The position numbers were made by a program, and so were the translations under genes. The notes under the pieces were generated by a model. The model ran no database searches and was not told the DNA's origin. It saw only the letters and a program-made list of their open reading frames with translations. From an uncultured Dehalococcoidia bacterium (GTDB lineage Bacteria > Chloroflexota > Dehalococcoidia > Lucifugimonadales > GCA-2712585), in assembly GCA_951812825.1 (NCBI GenBank), contig OX638324.1:2139141-2203140 (forward strand): a DNA stretch of 64,000 nt, in the 5' to 3' direction. Shown one piece after another: positions 52,192-63,398 of the stretch (its first letter is position 1; every line of letters starts with the position of its first letter).

Positions 52192-53319
52192 TTAGCCGGG
52201 GAGGGATTCGACCTCGGCCATGAGGGCCGAGAGCATTTCAGCTTCGGGGACCACTTTCACCTTTTGGCCCTTGCGGAAGATGACGGCGCGTCCGGCTCCG
52301 GCGGCGATGCCCACGTCGGCGTCCTTGGCCTCGCCGGGGCCGTTGACCTCGCAACCCATGACGGCCACCTTGATCTTCTTGTCCACCTTCTGAAGGAGTT
52401 CGTCGACGGTATTGGAGAGTTTGATGACATCCACGTCGGCGCGGCCGCAGCTGGGGCAGGCGATGAGGGTTGTGCCCTTCTGGCGAAGGTTGAGGGACTT
52501 GAGGATTTCGTAGCCGGCGATAATTTCTTCGCGGGGCTGTCCGCTCAGCGACACCCGGATGGTGTCGCCGATGCCGTCGTAGAGGAGGTAGCCGAGGCCG
52601 ATGGCGCTGCGAATGGAGCCGGACTTGACGGTGCCGGCCTCGGTGATGCCGAGGTGGAGGGGGTAGGGGACCAGCTTGGCGAGGCGCTGGTAGGCCTGGA
52701 TGGTTGTGGGAACGTCGAAGGCCTTCAGCGAGACCTTAATCAGGTCGAAGTCGAGGGACTCCAGCAGGCCGATTTCCCAGAGGGCGGTGGCCACCATGTG
52801 GTCGACCGCGTTGTACTGACCTGCCGCGGCCTCGCCCGCCTTGGGGAGCTGGTTGACCATGTCCATGACGCGGGAGAAGCCGCGGGACTTGCCGATGCCG
52901 CCGACGGGGGGCAGGCTGCCGAAGTTGACGCCGATGCGGATGGGGATGTGGCGTTCCTTTGCTGCCATGACGACCTGCTTGACCTTCTCCGGGTCGCGAA
53001 TGTTGCCCGGGTTGAGGCGAAGAGCGTCGACGCCGCCCTGTATGGCTTCCAGGGCAAGCTGGTGGTGGAAGTGAATGTCGGCGATGAGGGGGATATTTAT
53101 CTGGGAGCGGATGGCGGGGATGGCCTTGGCGGCCTCCATGTCGGGGACGGCGCAGCGGATAACGTCACAGCCCGCTTCTTCCACTTCGCGGATCTGGGCG
53201 ACGGTGGCGGCCACGTCCCGCGTGTCCGTCTTGGTCATGGACTGGACGGCGATTTCAGCGTCGCCGCCGATTTTGACGTCGCCTACGTAGATTGCCTTGG
53301 TAACCCGGCGCTTGGCCAT
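52192..53319 (-). CDS. ispG: 4-hydroxy-3-methylbut-2-enyl diphosphate synthase
   Basis: This 375-residue protein matches IspG (GcpE): early VGDVKIGG, the substrate barrel with IPLIADIHF, and the C-terminal Fe-S ligands in C-P-S-C-G-R and G-C-E-V-N-G-P-G-E. It performs the penultimate step of the MEP isoprenoid pathway with a [4Fe-4S] cluster. It is the short bacterial form without the large plant-type insertion. It is last in the minus-strand run with dxr and uppS, so three isoprenoid genes are clustered. Confidence 0.95.
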   Translation of the reverse strand: MAKRRVTKAIYVGDVKIGGDAEIAVQSMTKTDTRDVAATVAQIREVEEAGCDVIRCAVPDMEAAKAIPAIRSQINIPLIADIHFHHQLALEAIQGGVDALRLNPGNIRDPEKVKQVVMAAKERHIPIRIGVNFGSLPPVGGIGKSRGFSRVMDMVNQLPKAGEAAAGQYNAVDHMVATALWEIGLLESLDFDLIKVSLKAFDVPTTIQAYQRLAKLVPYPLHLGITEAGTVKSGSIRSAIGLGYLLYDGIGDTIRVSLSGQPREEIIAGYEILKSLNLRQKGTTLIACPSCGRADVDVIKLSNTVDELLQKVDKKIKVAVMGCEVNGPGEAKDADVGIAAGAGRAVIFRKGQKVKVVPEAEMLSALMAEVESLPG

Positions 53320-53417
53320 TCAGATTACTCCCAAATTTTGTTGGTACCGCCCGATTTTTCTTTCCCTTGCAACCCGTTCTTGTGACGTGTAGCTTCTCGT
53401 GTAAGTCGACATTGGCC

Positions 53418-54473
53418 TTAACCTATGAATCGTTCGCCTCTGATGAGGCGGGCAATGTCATTGTAGCTTACCATCAGAACTATGGTGATTAAAAGGGCAA
53501 AGCCGAGCATGTGCACCAGGCGTTCCTTTTCGGCGGGGATTTTCTTACCCCTACGGATAATTTCGATGATGACGAAGAGGAGGCGGCCGCCGTCGAGGGC
53601 GGGGATGGGGAGGATGTTGAAGATGGCAAGGCTGATGCTGAGAAGGGCGGCGAGGGGGATGAGGGCGTCGAGGCCGGCGATATCGACGGCTTCCTTGGAG
53701 CCGCTGACGATGCCGACGGGGCCGGAGAAGGGGGTGGGGGCGTCGCGGAAGAGCCAATGGCTGATGGAACGCCAGGTGAGGGTGAGGACTTCGACTACTT
53801 GAAGCGCGCCCTTGCCGACGGCCTCCCAGGGGTAGTAGGAGAGGGTTTCCGTGCGTTGATTTTCCAGGCCCAACCGCACACCCACGTTGCCTTCGCCTTC
53901 GGGCGGGCGCCAGCGGGGGATGAGGGTTACGTTGCGGGTCTGGCCGGCGCGTTGGAGTTGGAGAGACAGGTCGACGCCCAGGTTGCGGGTGATGCCGGCG
54001 GAGACGTCTCTGATGCTGTCGACGGGGTCTCCGTCGACGGCGACGATTCTGTCGCCGGGGGCGATGCCGACTTCCGCGGCGGGGGAGTTGGGGCTTACGT
54101 CTTCGATAACAACGTCGCCGACAGTAACGTCGCGGGGAATCATGAAGAGGGCGGCGAAGATTGCGACGGCGAGGACGGCGTTCATGAAGGAGCCGGCGCC
54201 AAGGATGGCGGCGCGAACGCCGGGTGACTTGGAGGAGAAGCTGCGGGGGCCGGTGGACTCATCCTCTCCCTCCAGACGGACGAAGCCGCCGAGGGGCAGG
54301 GCGTTAAGGGTGTATTCCGTTTCGCCTTTCTTCCAGCCGAAAAGCTTGGGAGGGAAGCCGACGCCGAACTCGTTGACCTTCACCTTGAAGAACTTGGCCA
54401 CGGCGAAGTGGCCGAGTTCGTGGATGACCACGAGGACGACGACCATTGCTATCATGGCGAATACGAATAGCAT
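53418..54473 (-). CDS. rseP: Site-2 intramembrane metalloprotease RseP
   Basis: This 351-residue S2P protease has H-E-L-G-H at residues 18-22 in the first membrane helix, one PDZ domain (about 110-190, with GDRIVAVDG), the third-ligand helix (N-I-L-P-I-P-A-L-D-G-G) and a final helix. It cleaves transmembrane anti-sigma factors or signal-peptide remnants. It is located between dxr and ispG, a conserved position. Confidence 0.94.
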   Translation of the reverse strand: MLFVFAMIAMVVVLVVIHELGHFAVAKFFKVKVNEFGVGFPPKLFGWKKGETEYTLNALPLGGFVRLEGEDESTGPRSFSSKSPGVRAAILGAGSFMNAVLAVAIFAALFMIPRDVTVGDVVIEDVSPNSPAAEVGIAPGDRIVAVDGDPVDSIRDVSAGITRNLGVDLSLQLQRAGQTRNVTLIPRWRPPEGEGNVGVRLGLENQRTETLSYYPWEAVGKGALQVVEVLTLTWRSISHWLFRDAPTPFSGPVGIVSGSKEAVDIAGLDALIPLAALLSISLAIFNILPIPALDGGRLLFVIIEIIRRGKKIPAEKERLVHMLGFALLITIVLMVSYNDIARLIRGERFIG

Positions 54474-54543
54474 TATTTTTTCCCTTGGCGGAGTGCGACG
54501 TGGGCATTATTCGGCGCTCTGCCGATAGTCGCGATGTGTGGGT

Positions 54544-55680
54544 TCATTTGAGGGTTGAGGCCAGTTCCAGGGCTGCGGTACGGGCCCATTTGTCGGCGCC
54601 CAGGATGTCTTCCAGGTTGTCGGCGGGAGTTGGTTCGTGGCGCTCGAGGACTGCTTCCACGACCTTGGGGATGTGGGTGAAGGCGAGGTTTCCGGCCAGG
54701 AATTGCTCGACGGCGATTTCGTCGGAGGCGCAGAGGACGGCGGGGTAGGTGCCGCCCTTGCGTCCGGCCTCCAGGGCGAGGGGGAAGCAGGGATAGAGGG
54801 CAGGGTCCATGGGTTCGAAAGTCATGGACATCGCCTGGGTGATGTCGAGACGGGGGATACCGTCGTTGGGCTGCCGCTCGGGGTAGAGCATGGCGTACTG
54901 GATGGGGAGCTTCATGTCGGGGGGGCCGATCTGGGCTTTCACGGAGCCGTCTTCGAACTCCACCATGGAATGGATGAGACTCTGGGGATGAACGACGACT
55001 TCGATGCGCTCCCAGGGGACATCGAAAAGCCAGCGGGCCTCGATGACTTCGAAGCCCTTGTTCATGAGGGTTGAGGAATCTATGGTGATGCGGCGGCCCA
55101 TCTTCCAGGTGGGGTGGTTGAGGGCTTGGGTGGGGGTGACGCCGGAGAGGTCTTCGTGCAGGCGGGTGCGGAAGGGGCCGCCGGAGGCGGTGATGATGAG
55201 GCGTCGGACTTTCTTGCCCTCTCCCTGAAGGCACTGCCAGATGGCGCTGGGCTCGCTGTCGACGGGTAGCAGCGCGCCCTGTCCGTCGCGGGCGAGGCTG
55301 CTGACCATTTCGCCGGCCATGATGATGACTTCCTTGTTGGCAAGGCAGACTTTTTTCCCCTCCTGGAGGGCGCGGATGGTGGGGAGGAGTCCGACGCGGC
55401 CCACGGTGCCGACCATGACGATGTCAGTGTCGGGGTGGCAGACCATCTCCTCCATGGGGGTGAATTCGGCGTTGCCGAGCATGTCCCTGGTGAATGCGGG
55501 CGACGGGGTGTAGAGGAGGGTGGGGTTGAACTCGGCGGCCTGGGCGAGCAGAAGGTCCACGTTGCTGCCGGCGGCCAGGCCGACCACGCGGAACCGGTCC
55601 GGGAATGCACGGACGACGTCCAGGGTCTGCCGACCGATGGAGCCGGTGGAACCGAGGACAACGAGGCCTTTAGCAGTCAA
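54544..55680 (-). CDS. dxr: 1-deoxy-D-xylulose 5-phosphate reductoisomerase
   Basis: This 378-residue Dxr starts at TTG 55680, which has an AGGAGA site just upstream; the open frame extends to 55728 but without a site. The NADPH motif L-G-S-T-G-S-I-G lies near residue 8. The metal and substrate residues lie in D-S-E-P-S-A-I-W, the catalytic loop in ITASGGPF, and a C-terminal helical domain follows. It commits carbon to the MEP pathway and is co-transcribed with cdsA and uppS upstream. Confidence 0.95.
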   Translation of the reverse strand: MTAKGLVVLGSTGSIGRQTLDVVRAFPDRFRVVGLAAGSNVDLLLAQAAEFNPTLLYTPSPAFTRDMLGNAEFTPMEEMVCHPDTDIVMVGTVGRVGLLPTIRALQEGKKVCLANKEVIIMAGEMVSSLARDGQGALLPVDSEPSAIWQCLQGEGKKVRRLIITASGGPFRTRLHEDLSGVTPTQALNHPTWKMGRRITIDSSTLMNKGFEVIEARWLFDVPWERIEVVVHPQSLIHSMVEFEDGSVKAQIGPPDMKLPIQYAMLYPERQPNDGIPRLDITQAMSMTFEPMDPALYPCFPLALEAGRKGGTYPAVLCASDEIAVEQFLAGNLAFTHIPKVVEAVLERHEPTPADNLEDILGADKWARTAALELASTLK

Positions 55681-55720
55681 GCAATTCTCCTGTGGGGCGG
55701 GTGGGTTTCGATGAAACCCT

Positions 55721-56527
55721 TCACACAATTATATAAGCAGCCACGTAGAACGTCACGGGAAGGGTGGCGAGGAGGGAGTCCATCCTGTCGAGAATGCCGC
55801 CGTGGCCGGGCAACAGGACACCGGAATCTTTGACGCCTGCCCGTCGCTTCATGTAGGACTGGGCAAGGTCGCCGAGGGGGGCGACTGTCCCTAGAAGGAG
55901 TCCAAAAACTATCTGGCAGGGGAGGGAGCAGGGCAGGCCGAGCAGGGCCGTGAGGCCGACGGAGACTCCTGCGGCGCCAGCAAGTCCGCCGACGAAGCCC
56001 TCCCAGGTCTTGCCGGGGCTGATTTCCGGGGCCATCTTGTTCCGGCCCAGGAACTTGCCTATGAAGAAGGCGCCGGTGTCGGCGGCGAAGGTGACGAACA
56101 GGGCGTAGAGGAGCCAGTCGCGTCCGTCTTCCAGTCCGGCGGCGCCTTCTCGGAGGAGCAGGGCGTGGGAGAGGAGGAAGCCGACGTAGAGGGGGCCGAG
56201 GGCAGTGTGGAGACAGTTTTGGAAGCTGGCGCGGCTTCTGCGTATGAGGGCGACGACCAGGAGGGGGGCTAGTCCTCCGGCGATTAGGAATATGGAGAAG
56301 TTGCCGTGGTCGGCGGCCAGCTGGGCGTGGACAACGAAGAGGACGGTCCAGAGGATGCCGTAGGGCCAGTAGGGGGCGGCACCCCATCCCTTGGCCATGC
56401 GGTGGAATTCCCAGATGCCGATGAGGGCGGCGACGCCGACGACGATTGTAAAGGTGGGGAAGCCCGCCCAGATTGCGCCAAGTAGCGCAGGAATGCCGAC
56501 GATGGCGACGAGGATGCGGGCTTTCAT
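55721..56527 (-). CDS. cdsA: Phosphatidate cytidylyltransferase
   Basis: This 268-residue protein from ATG 56527 (GTG 56545 possible; neither has a clear ribosome-binding site) has about eight membrane segments. The CdsA signature is near the C-terminus: S-P-G-K-T-W-E-G-F-V-G-G and the later APLGDLAQSYMKR ... D-S-G-V-L-L-P-G-H-G-G-I-L-D-R-M-D. It makes CDP-diacylglycerol for phospholipid synthesis, which implies diacyl ester lipids. Confidence 0.94.
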   Translation of the reverse strand: MKARILVAIVGIPALLGAIWAGFPTFTIVVGVAALIGIWEFHRMAKGWGAAPYWPYGILWTVLFVVHAQLAADHGNFSIFLIAGGLAPLLVVALIRRSRASFQNCLHTALGPLYVGFLLSHALLLREGAAGLEDGRDWLLYALFVTFAADTGAFFIGKFLGRNKMAPEISPGKTWEGFVGGLAGAAGVSVGLTALLGLPCSLPCQIVFGLLLGTVAPLGDLAQSYMKRRAGVKDSGVLLPGHGGILDRMDSLLATLPVTFYVAAYIIV

Positions 56528-56710
56528 GGGGTTTGCTTCAGGCACGGGTTAGGTTTCTGGCTGGGGTCTGCGTGGGTTGGGGGGTAACGAGTGGGCCCCC
56601 ACCTTCGCGAGGACACGGGAGGAGGAGTTGGTTCCAGCGACGAGATACTTCGATTTCGCTGCGCTACGCTCAGTATGAAATGGGAGGCAGGAGGGGGAGG
56701 TTGTTGCATT

Positions 56711-57463
<753 letters not shown>

Positions 57464-57496
57464 TGGATTATTGCTCCCGCCGCTCGTAATCCGGCC

Positions 57497-59323
<1,827 letters not shown>

Positions 59324-59352
59324 GGTCAACTCCTAAACTTCAGTAATTGTGT

Positions 59353-60237
59353 CTAGTTGGGTTTCGGCGCGGCCGGGGCTTCCGTCATGGCGGCCTCCAG
59401 CTCCGCGACGTTGACGTCGAGTTCGACGTTGACGGGCTCGTCGCCTTCTTCAGCTTCGGCCTGTTCGGCCAACTCCTGCTCCTCCCGCAGCCGCTCTTCC
59501 TCTCTGGCGCGCCTTTCGGCCAGGCCTTCGACGACACCGTCGGCGATGCGGGTGGTGATGAGTCGGATGGAGCGGATAGCGTCGTCGTTACCGGGGATGC
59601 GGAAGTCGATCAGCTCCGGGTCGCAGTCGGAGTCGATAATGGAAAAGAGGGTGACACCAAGCTTGCGACCTTCGGCGATGCAGATGTTCTCTTTGGGCAT
59701 GTCGACCACGAAAATGGCGTCGGGGATTTTGGTCATGTTTCGGACGCCGCCGAAGTACTTCTGGAGACGCTTGAGCTTCTCCTCCAGCTTGAGGGCCTCC
59801 TTCTTGATCATGTTGTCGAAGTAGCCCTGCTCCTTCCTCGCTTCCAGCTCGAGCATGTGGTCGATGCGCTTGCGGATGGTGGTGAAGTTGGTGAGGGTGC
59901 CGCCGAGCCAACGCTGGTTGACGTAGGGCATTTCGCAGCGAGTTGCCTGCTCTGCGATGGACTCCTGGGCCTGCTTCTTGGTGCCGACGAAGAGGATCTC
60001 CCCCCCGTCGGCGACGAGGTCGCGGACGGCGTTCATGGCCCTTTCCATGTAGCGGAGGCTCTTCTGAAGATCGATGATGTGGATGCCGTTTCGCTGGGTA
60101 AAGATGTACTGCTTCATGCGGGGGTTCCAGCGGCGGGTCTGATGCCCGAAATGGACGCCTGCTTCCAGCAGAGACTTCATGGTGATGGGAGGGCGCTGCT
60201 GCTGGCGAATCGGCGGATTCTGTACTTGTTGGACCAT
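59353..60237 (-). CDS. rpsB: 30S ribosomal protein S2
   Basis: This 294-residue protein from ATG 60237 has [19 protein letters not shown] and [11 protein letters not shown]. It carries an acidic/Ala-rich C-terminal extension of about 50 residues beyond E. coli S2, starting after the last helix. It heads the minus-strand run rpsB-tsf-pyrH-frr-uppS-cdsA-dxr-rseP-ispG. Confidence 0.96.
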   Translation of the reverse strand: MVQQVQNPPIRQQQRPPITMKSLLEAGVHFGHQTRRWNPRMKQYIFTQRNGIHIIDLQKSLRYMERAMNAVRDLVADGGEILFVGTKKQAQESIAEQATRCEMPYVNQRWLGGTLTNFTTIRKRIDHMLELEARKEQGYFDNMIKKEALKLEEKLKRLQKYFGGVRNMTKIPDAIFVVDMPKENICIAEGRKLGVTLFSIIDSDCDPELIDFRIPGNDDAIRSIRLITTRIADGVVEGLAERRAREEERLREEQELAEQAEAEEGDEPVNVELDVNVAELEAAMTEAPAAPKPN

Positions 60238-60308
60238 GAAAGCTAACCTTGTTCCTTCTTTAGAATGGAAATCCAGACGCAAATTGAAGCGCAAAAGCTC
60301 AGCAATGG

Positions 60309-60317
60309 AGTATAGCA
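60309..60317 (-). promoter_or_regulatory. Extended -10 promoter of the rpsB operon
   Basis: On the minus strand TG-c-TATACT (hexamer 60314-60309, 5 of 6 matches). Transcription would start near 60302, giving a leader of about 65 nt. No recognised S2 autoregulatory fold was identified in that leader. Confidence 0.55.
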
Positions 60318-60329
60318 CAACGGGTTGGG

Positions 60330-60611
60330 GTGGGAAAGGGGAGGGGGTGGGGGGTGAGTGGCTTGTATTCCCCTCGAGCTTCTGATACGTTCCTGGCGCC
60401 TCTCGTAGTTACCCTAAGTGACAATTCACCTCAGCAGTATAAGTGGATAGGAACTCGCACTCGGTGGTCAGAGAATGAAGACAGCATAGAATGGCAACAA
60501 CTTTCCTTCGCCGGCTTTCCCTCTCCAAATGCGAATCAATTAACCCTACAAATACAGGGAGTTGGGGTTGTGGCTGGACCGTTTGTGTTCAATAACATCA
60601 CTTTGCCGTAG
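60330..60611 (+). pseudogene. Probable C-terminal fragment of a lost gene
   Basis: The 93-codon frame has an unlikely N-terminus that overlaps the divergent rpsB promoter region. From about 60380 onward it reads like a beta-rich protein end ([12 protein letters not shown] ... Q-W-Q-Q-L-S-F-A-G-F-P, L-T-L-Q-I-Q-G-V-G-V-V-A-G-P-F-V-F). This resembles the ends of secreted beta-sandwich proteins. No ribosome-binding site was seen. It is probably a remnant; composition is AT-richer than the operon. Confidence 0.35.
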
Positions 60612-60647
60612 TGTAGTATCCTCCGACTTCAAGACCGCATGTAGCGG

Positions 60648-62009
60648 ATGAGAATAGGGGGGATTTCTGTTTTGTGCCCACGCATGGGACATAATGTCGC
60701 CCGCAATTGTCCCAATGCCGCTGTACTTGCAATAATTTCCGTTGCCCTTGTTTCGTTTGTAGCCAACGCTTGCTCGCACCCCGCCTCCACCAATGCACCC
60801 ATTCCCGTCCCAACAGCCACTCCCACTCCAACTACACTTCCCATACCGCAATCCCGCCTTGAACTTGCTCTGTCATGGGTTCCACTTGAATATGCCCACA
60901 GGCTCATCGAATTCTCTGATCATGCCTCATCAGCACTCGTGACCGGTGTGCCAATCCCCCGAAGCTATCAGGAGTACCAAGGGTTGGACGAGAGACAAAG
61001 AAACCGCCTTTTTGAAGGAACGTCGGGGTCTTATCCTGATGTGGCAGGGCGAGATCGAGAATTCCTGGAAGAGCAGTTCAATTATTTGATATGGGAGTAC
61101 AACCTGGGCATCTGGAGCGATTACCGTGGCGGTCAAGTTCCGCGCTTTATGATATTCGAGGGCATTTCAGACGCAGATGGCATGCTGAGAGGGCTTGCTG
61201 AGCAGGGCTTTGAGCAAACGACCTATAACGGGACCCGCTATTGGCGCATATATGAAGACTTTAGATACGACATCCGTCGTCATCCCATGCGCCTTCTTCA
61301 GGCTTCATGGAACAGAGTCGCGATAATGGACAATCACATCCTCACAGCCCCGGCTACGTCAATTATCGAGAGCCTGATTGATGTTCAGAAGGAGGGATCT
61401 GCAAGTCTGTTGGAAAGCCTGCCTCATTTGGCTCTGTCGCGTGTTGTGGGCAGAGGTATGATAGGCGGGGTCTTCGTAACCCCAGACTGGATAGCGGAAA
61501 ATGCTTTTGGCAGTTTCAGGTTTAACATTCGTCTCGGCGACATAACAACTTCAGGGTGCTGTGAATTTAGACTGGACGCCCTCGATATGCACCTCACGGA
61601 ACCCGACGCTTGGGACAAGCTATCGCCTTACAGCTTGGCCCTATTTGGATATAGAGTGCAGGACGGCGTTGAAGAGACAGTCATTGCCTTACACTACTTT
61701 GATCCAGACGCAGCCAAGAGGGACGCTGCGGAGTTGGCGAAACGCTGGAACAGCTTCCATCTGCACGTTGAGCTTGATGTTCCAGTTGCCGATTCCTGCT
61801 CTCCCCTGTCGACAAGAGTAGAGGAGTCTGAAGAATTCTCGGTGTTGCTCGCGACGTGCCGAGTTATCCGTAGGGCGGGAGAAAATGAGACACTCGCTCC
61901 CGGCCCAGACCTTTGGATTCATCTACTTAAAATAGGCGGCAAGTTGGAATTCCTGGTTGAAGACCTGGAAGCGCACAAAGAGAGGGTGCGGGAGCGGGCT
62001 GAAAGATAG
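60648..62009 (+). CDS. Putative lipoprotein of unknown function
   Basis: This 453-residue frame has a hydrophobic segment at about residues 25-40 and the lipobox V-A-N-A-C (about Cys42; Cys30 if ATG 60684 is the start). A Pro/Thr linker (P-V-P-T-A-T-P-T-P-T-T-L-P-I-P) follows, the same style as the binding-protein lipoproteins in this window. The mature domain of about 380 residues is mixed alpha/beta with no recognised motif. It contains a G-C-C pair and two further Cys late in the protein. Composition is less GC-rich than the flanks. Confidence 0.65.
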   Translation: MRIGGISVLCPRMGHNVARNCPNAAVLAIISVALVSFVANACSHPASTNAPIPVPTATPTPTTLPIPQSRLELALSWVPLEYAHRLIEFSDHASSALVTGVPIPRSYQEYQGLDERQRNRLFEGTSGSYPDVAGRDREFLEEQFNYLIWEYNLGIWSDYRGGQVPRFMIFEGISDADGMLRGLAEQGFEQTTYNGTRYWRIYEDFRYDIRRHPMRLLQASWNRVAIMDNHILTAPATSIIESLIDVQKEGSASLLESLPHLALSRVVGRGMIGGVFVTPDWIAENAFGSFRFNIRLGDITTSGCCEFRLDALDMHLTEPDAWDKLSPYSLALFGYRVQDGVEETVIALHYFDPDAAKRDAAELAKRWNSFHLHVELDVPVADSCSPLSTRVEESEEFSVLLATCRVIRRAGENETLAPGPDLWIHLLKIGGKLEFLVEDLEAHKERVRERAER

Positions 62010-62060
62010 GCTGGTGTATCGCTGCTGGCTCCAACTCCGCTAGCCCCATGTTGGGTGGGG

Positions 62061-62069
62061 TGGTATACT
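62061..62069 (+). promoter_or_regulatory. Extended -10 promoter of aminotransferase gene
   Basis: TG-g-TATACT (hexamer 62064-62069, 5 of 6 matches). The transcription start would be near 62076, about 29 nt before ATG 62105, which has GGAGGG 4 nt upstream. Confidence 0.5.
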
Positions 62070-62104
62070 TGCGGCGTTGTTTGACGCACTTTTTTGGAGG
62101 GTCC

Positions 62105-63304
62105 ATGACTGCCAACACCTTTGACTTTTCCGACCGCATTGCCAGGGGAATTCCGCCCGCGCCCAAGGCCGCTCCAGGCGGCGGACGCGTGGAGTTCGAC
62201 TTCACTACGGCTTTCCCGGACCCGGACTCTTTTCCCGCCGACGGACTGCACGAAGCCCTAGGCCGCGCCCTGAAGGACGAGGGCAAGGACCTGGTCTACT
62301 ATCCCCACATCCAGGGGCACCCGGCCATGCGGGAGTTCATCGCCCAGAAGCTGGAGCGGGAGCGGGATATGAACGTGTCGCCCGACCAGATCATGCTCAC
62401 CACCGGCTCCGGCCAGGCAGTGGCGCGGTACGTGGAGCTGCTGACGGACCCGGGGGACATCATCCTTCTGGAGAAGTTCAGCTACTCCGGCACCATGGGC
62501 ATCATGCGTCGACACGGGGCAAGGCTCATCGGCGTGGACATAGACGAAGAGGGGATTATCCCCAGCGCGCTGGACGAGGTGTTAACCAGCCTGCAGGACC
62601 GGGGTCAGCGGGCGAAGTTCCTCTACACCATTCCCACCTTCCAGAACCCCACGGGCACGGACATGAGTCTCGGTCGAAGGCAGGACGTGCTCGACGTGGC
62701 GCAGCGCCACCGGCTTCCCATCTTCGAGGACGACTGCTACGCAGACCTGCGGTTCGCGGGGGAGAACTCTCCCTCCATTCAGTCTTTGGACCAGGAAGGG
62801 TCCGTGCTCTACTGCGGGTCCTTCTCCAAGATAGTCGCGCCGGGGATGAGGCTGGGATACATGGCCGCGCCGCCTTCGGTAATCGACGCGGTGAAGGCGA
62901 TTCACCTGGGGGCGACGCCGAGCCAGTTTTCGGCCCTGGCCACCATGTACTACCTGCAAGACCACTTGGACGAGCACGTTCAGGAGTTGCGGGAGATCTT
63001 CCGCTCCAAGAAGGACACAGCCGTCGCCGCCGTGGGAGAATACTTTGGCTCCAGGGCGGAGGGCAGCGACCCGGACGGGGGGCTGTATCTGTGGCTGAAG
63101 CTGCCGGAGGGGGCCAACACCGCCGCCGCATTGGCCAAGGCGAGGGAGCGTGGGATCAGCTACGGTCCGGGCACGAACTTCTCGCCGGGGCAGGACGCTT
63201 ACAACTACCTGAGGCTGTGCTACGGGCATTTGACCCACGAGACTATCCGGCAGGGGATTGCCAATCTGGCGGCCTTCCTGGAAGAGGAAGGGATGCTGGA
63301 GTAG
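62105..63304 (+). CDS. PLP-dependent aminotransferase (2-aminoadipate/MocR-type class I)
   Basis: This 399-residue fold-type I aminotransferase has T-T-G-S-G-Q-A near residue 100, FQNPTGTDMS at about residue 180, F-E-D-D-C-Y (PLP-contacting Asp/Tyr), and the Schiff-base Lys in G-S-F-S-K-I-V-A-P-G-M-R. It has no GntR-type DNA-binding domain, so it is the enzymatic relative of MocR proteins, like LysN or kynurenine/2-aminoadipate transaminases. The amino donor and acceptor are unknown. GGAGGG precedes ATG 62105. Confidence 0.9.
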   Translation: MTANTFDFSDRIARGIPPAPKAAPGGGRVEFDFTTAFPDPDSFPADGLHEALGRALKDEGKDLVYYPHIQGHPAMREFIAQKLERERDMNVSPDQIMLTTGSGQAVARYVELLTDPGDIILLEKFSYSGTMGIMRRHGARLIGVDIDEEGIIPSALDEVLTSLQDRGQRAKFLYTIPTFQNPTGTDMSLGRRQDVLDVAQRHRLPIFEDDCYADLRFAGENSPSIQSLDQEGSVLYCGSFSKIVAPGMRLGYMAAPPSVIDAVKAIHLGATPSQFSALATMYYLQDHLDEHVQELREIFRSKKDTAVAAVGEYFGSRAEGSDPDGGLYLWLKLPEGANTAAALAKARERGISYGPGTNFSPGQDAYNYLRLCYGHLTHETIRQGIANLAAFLEEEGMLE

Positions 63305-63398
63305 ACCCCTCCGGCATTTAGAGGCCCAGCGCATTGCTCGCCAGAAGTTTTGGATTGCATGAATCCGGCCGGTTAAATTGGGTTCAGATAGGATTGTC

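Noticed and set aside
51992..52195. Alternative plus-strand frame at the end of the small gene pair
   Set aside because: It overlaps the DUF7662-like gene in another frame with no ribosome-binding site or pattern.
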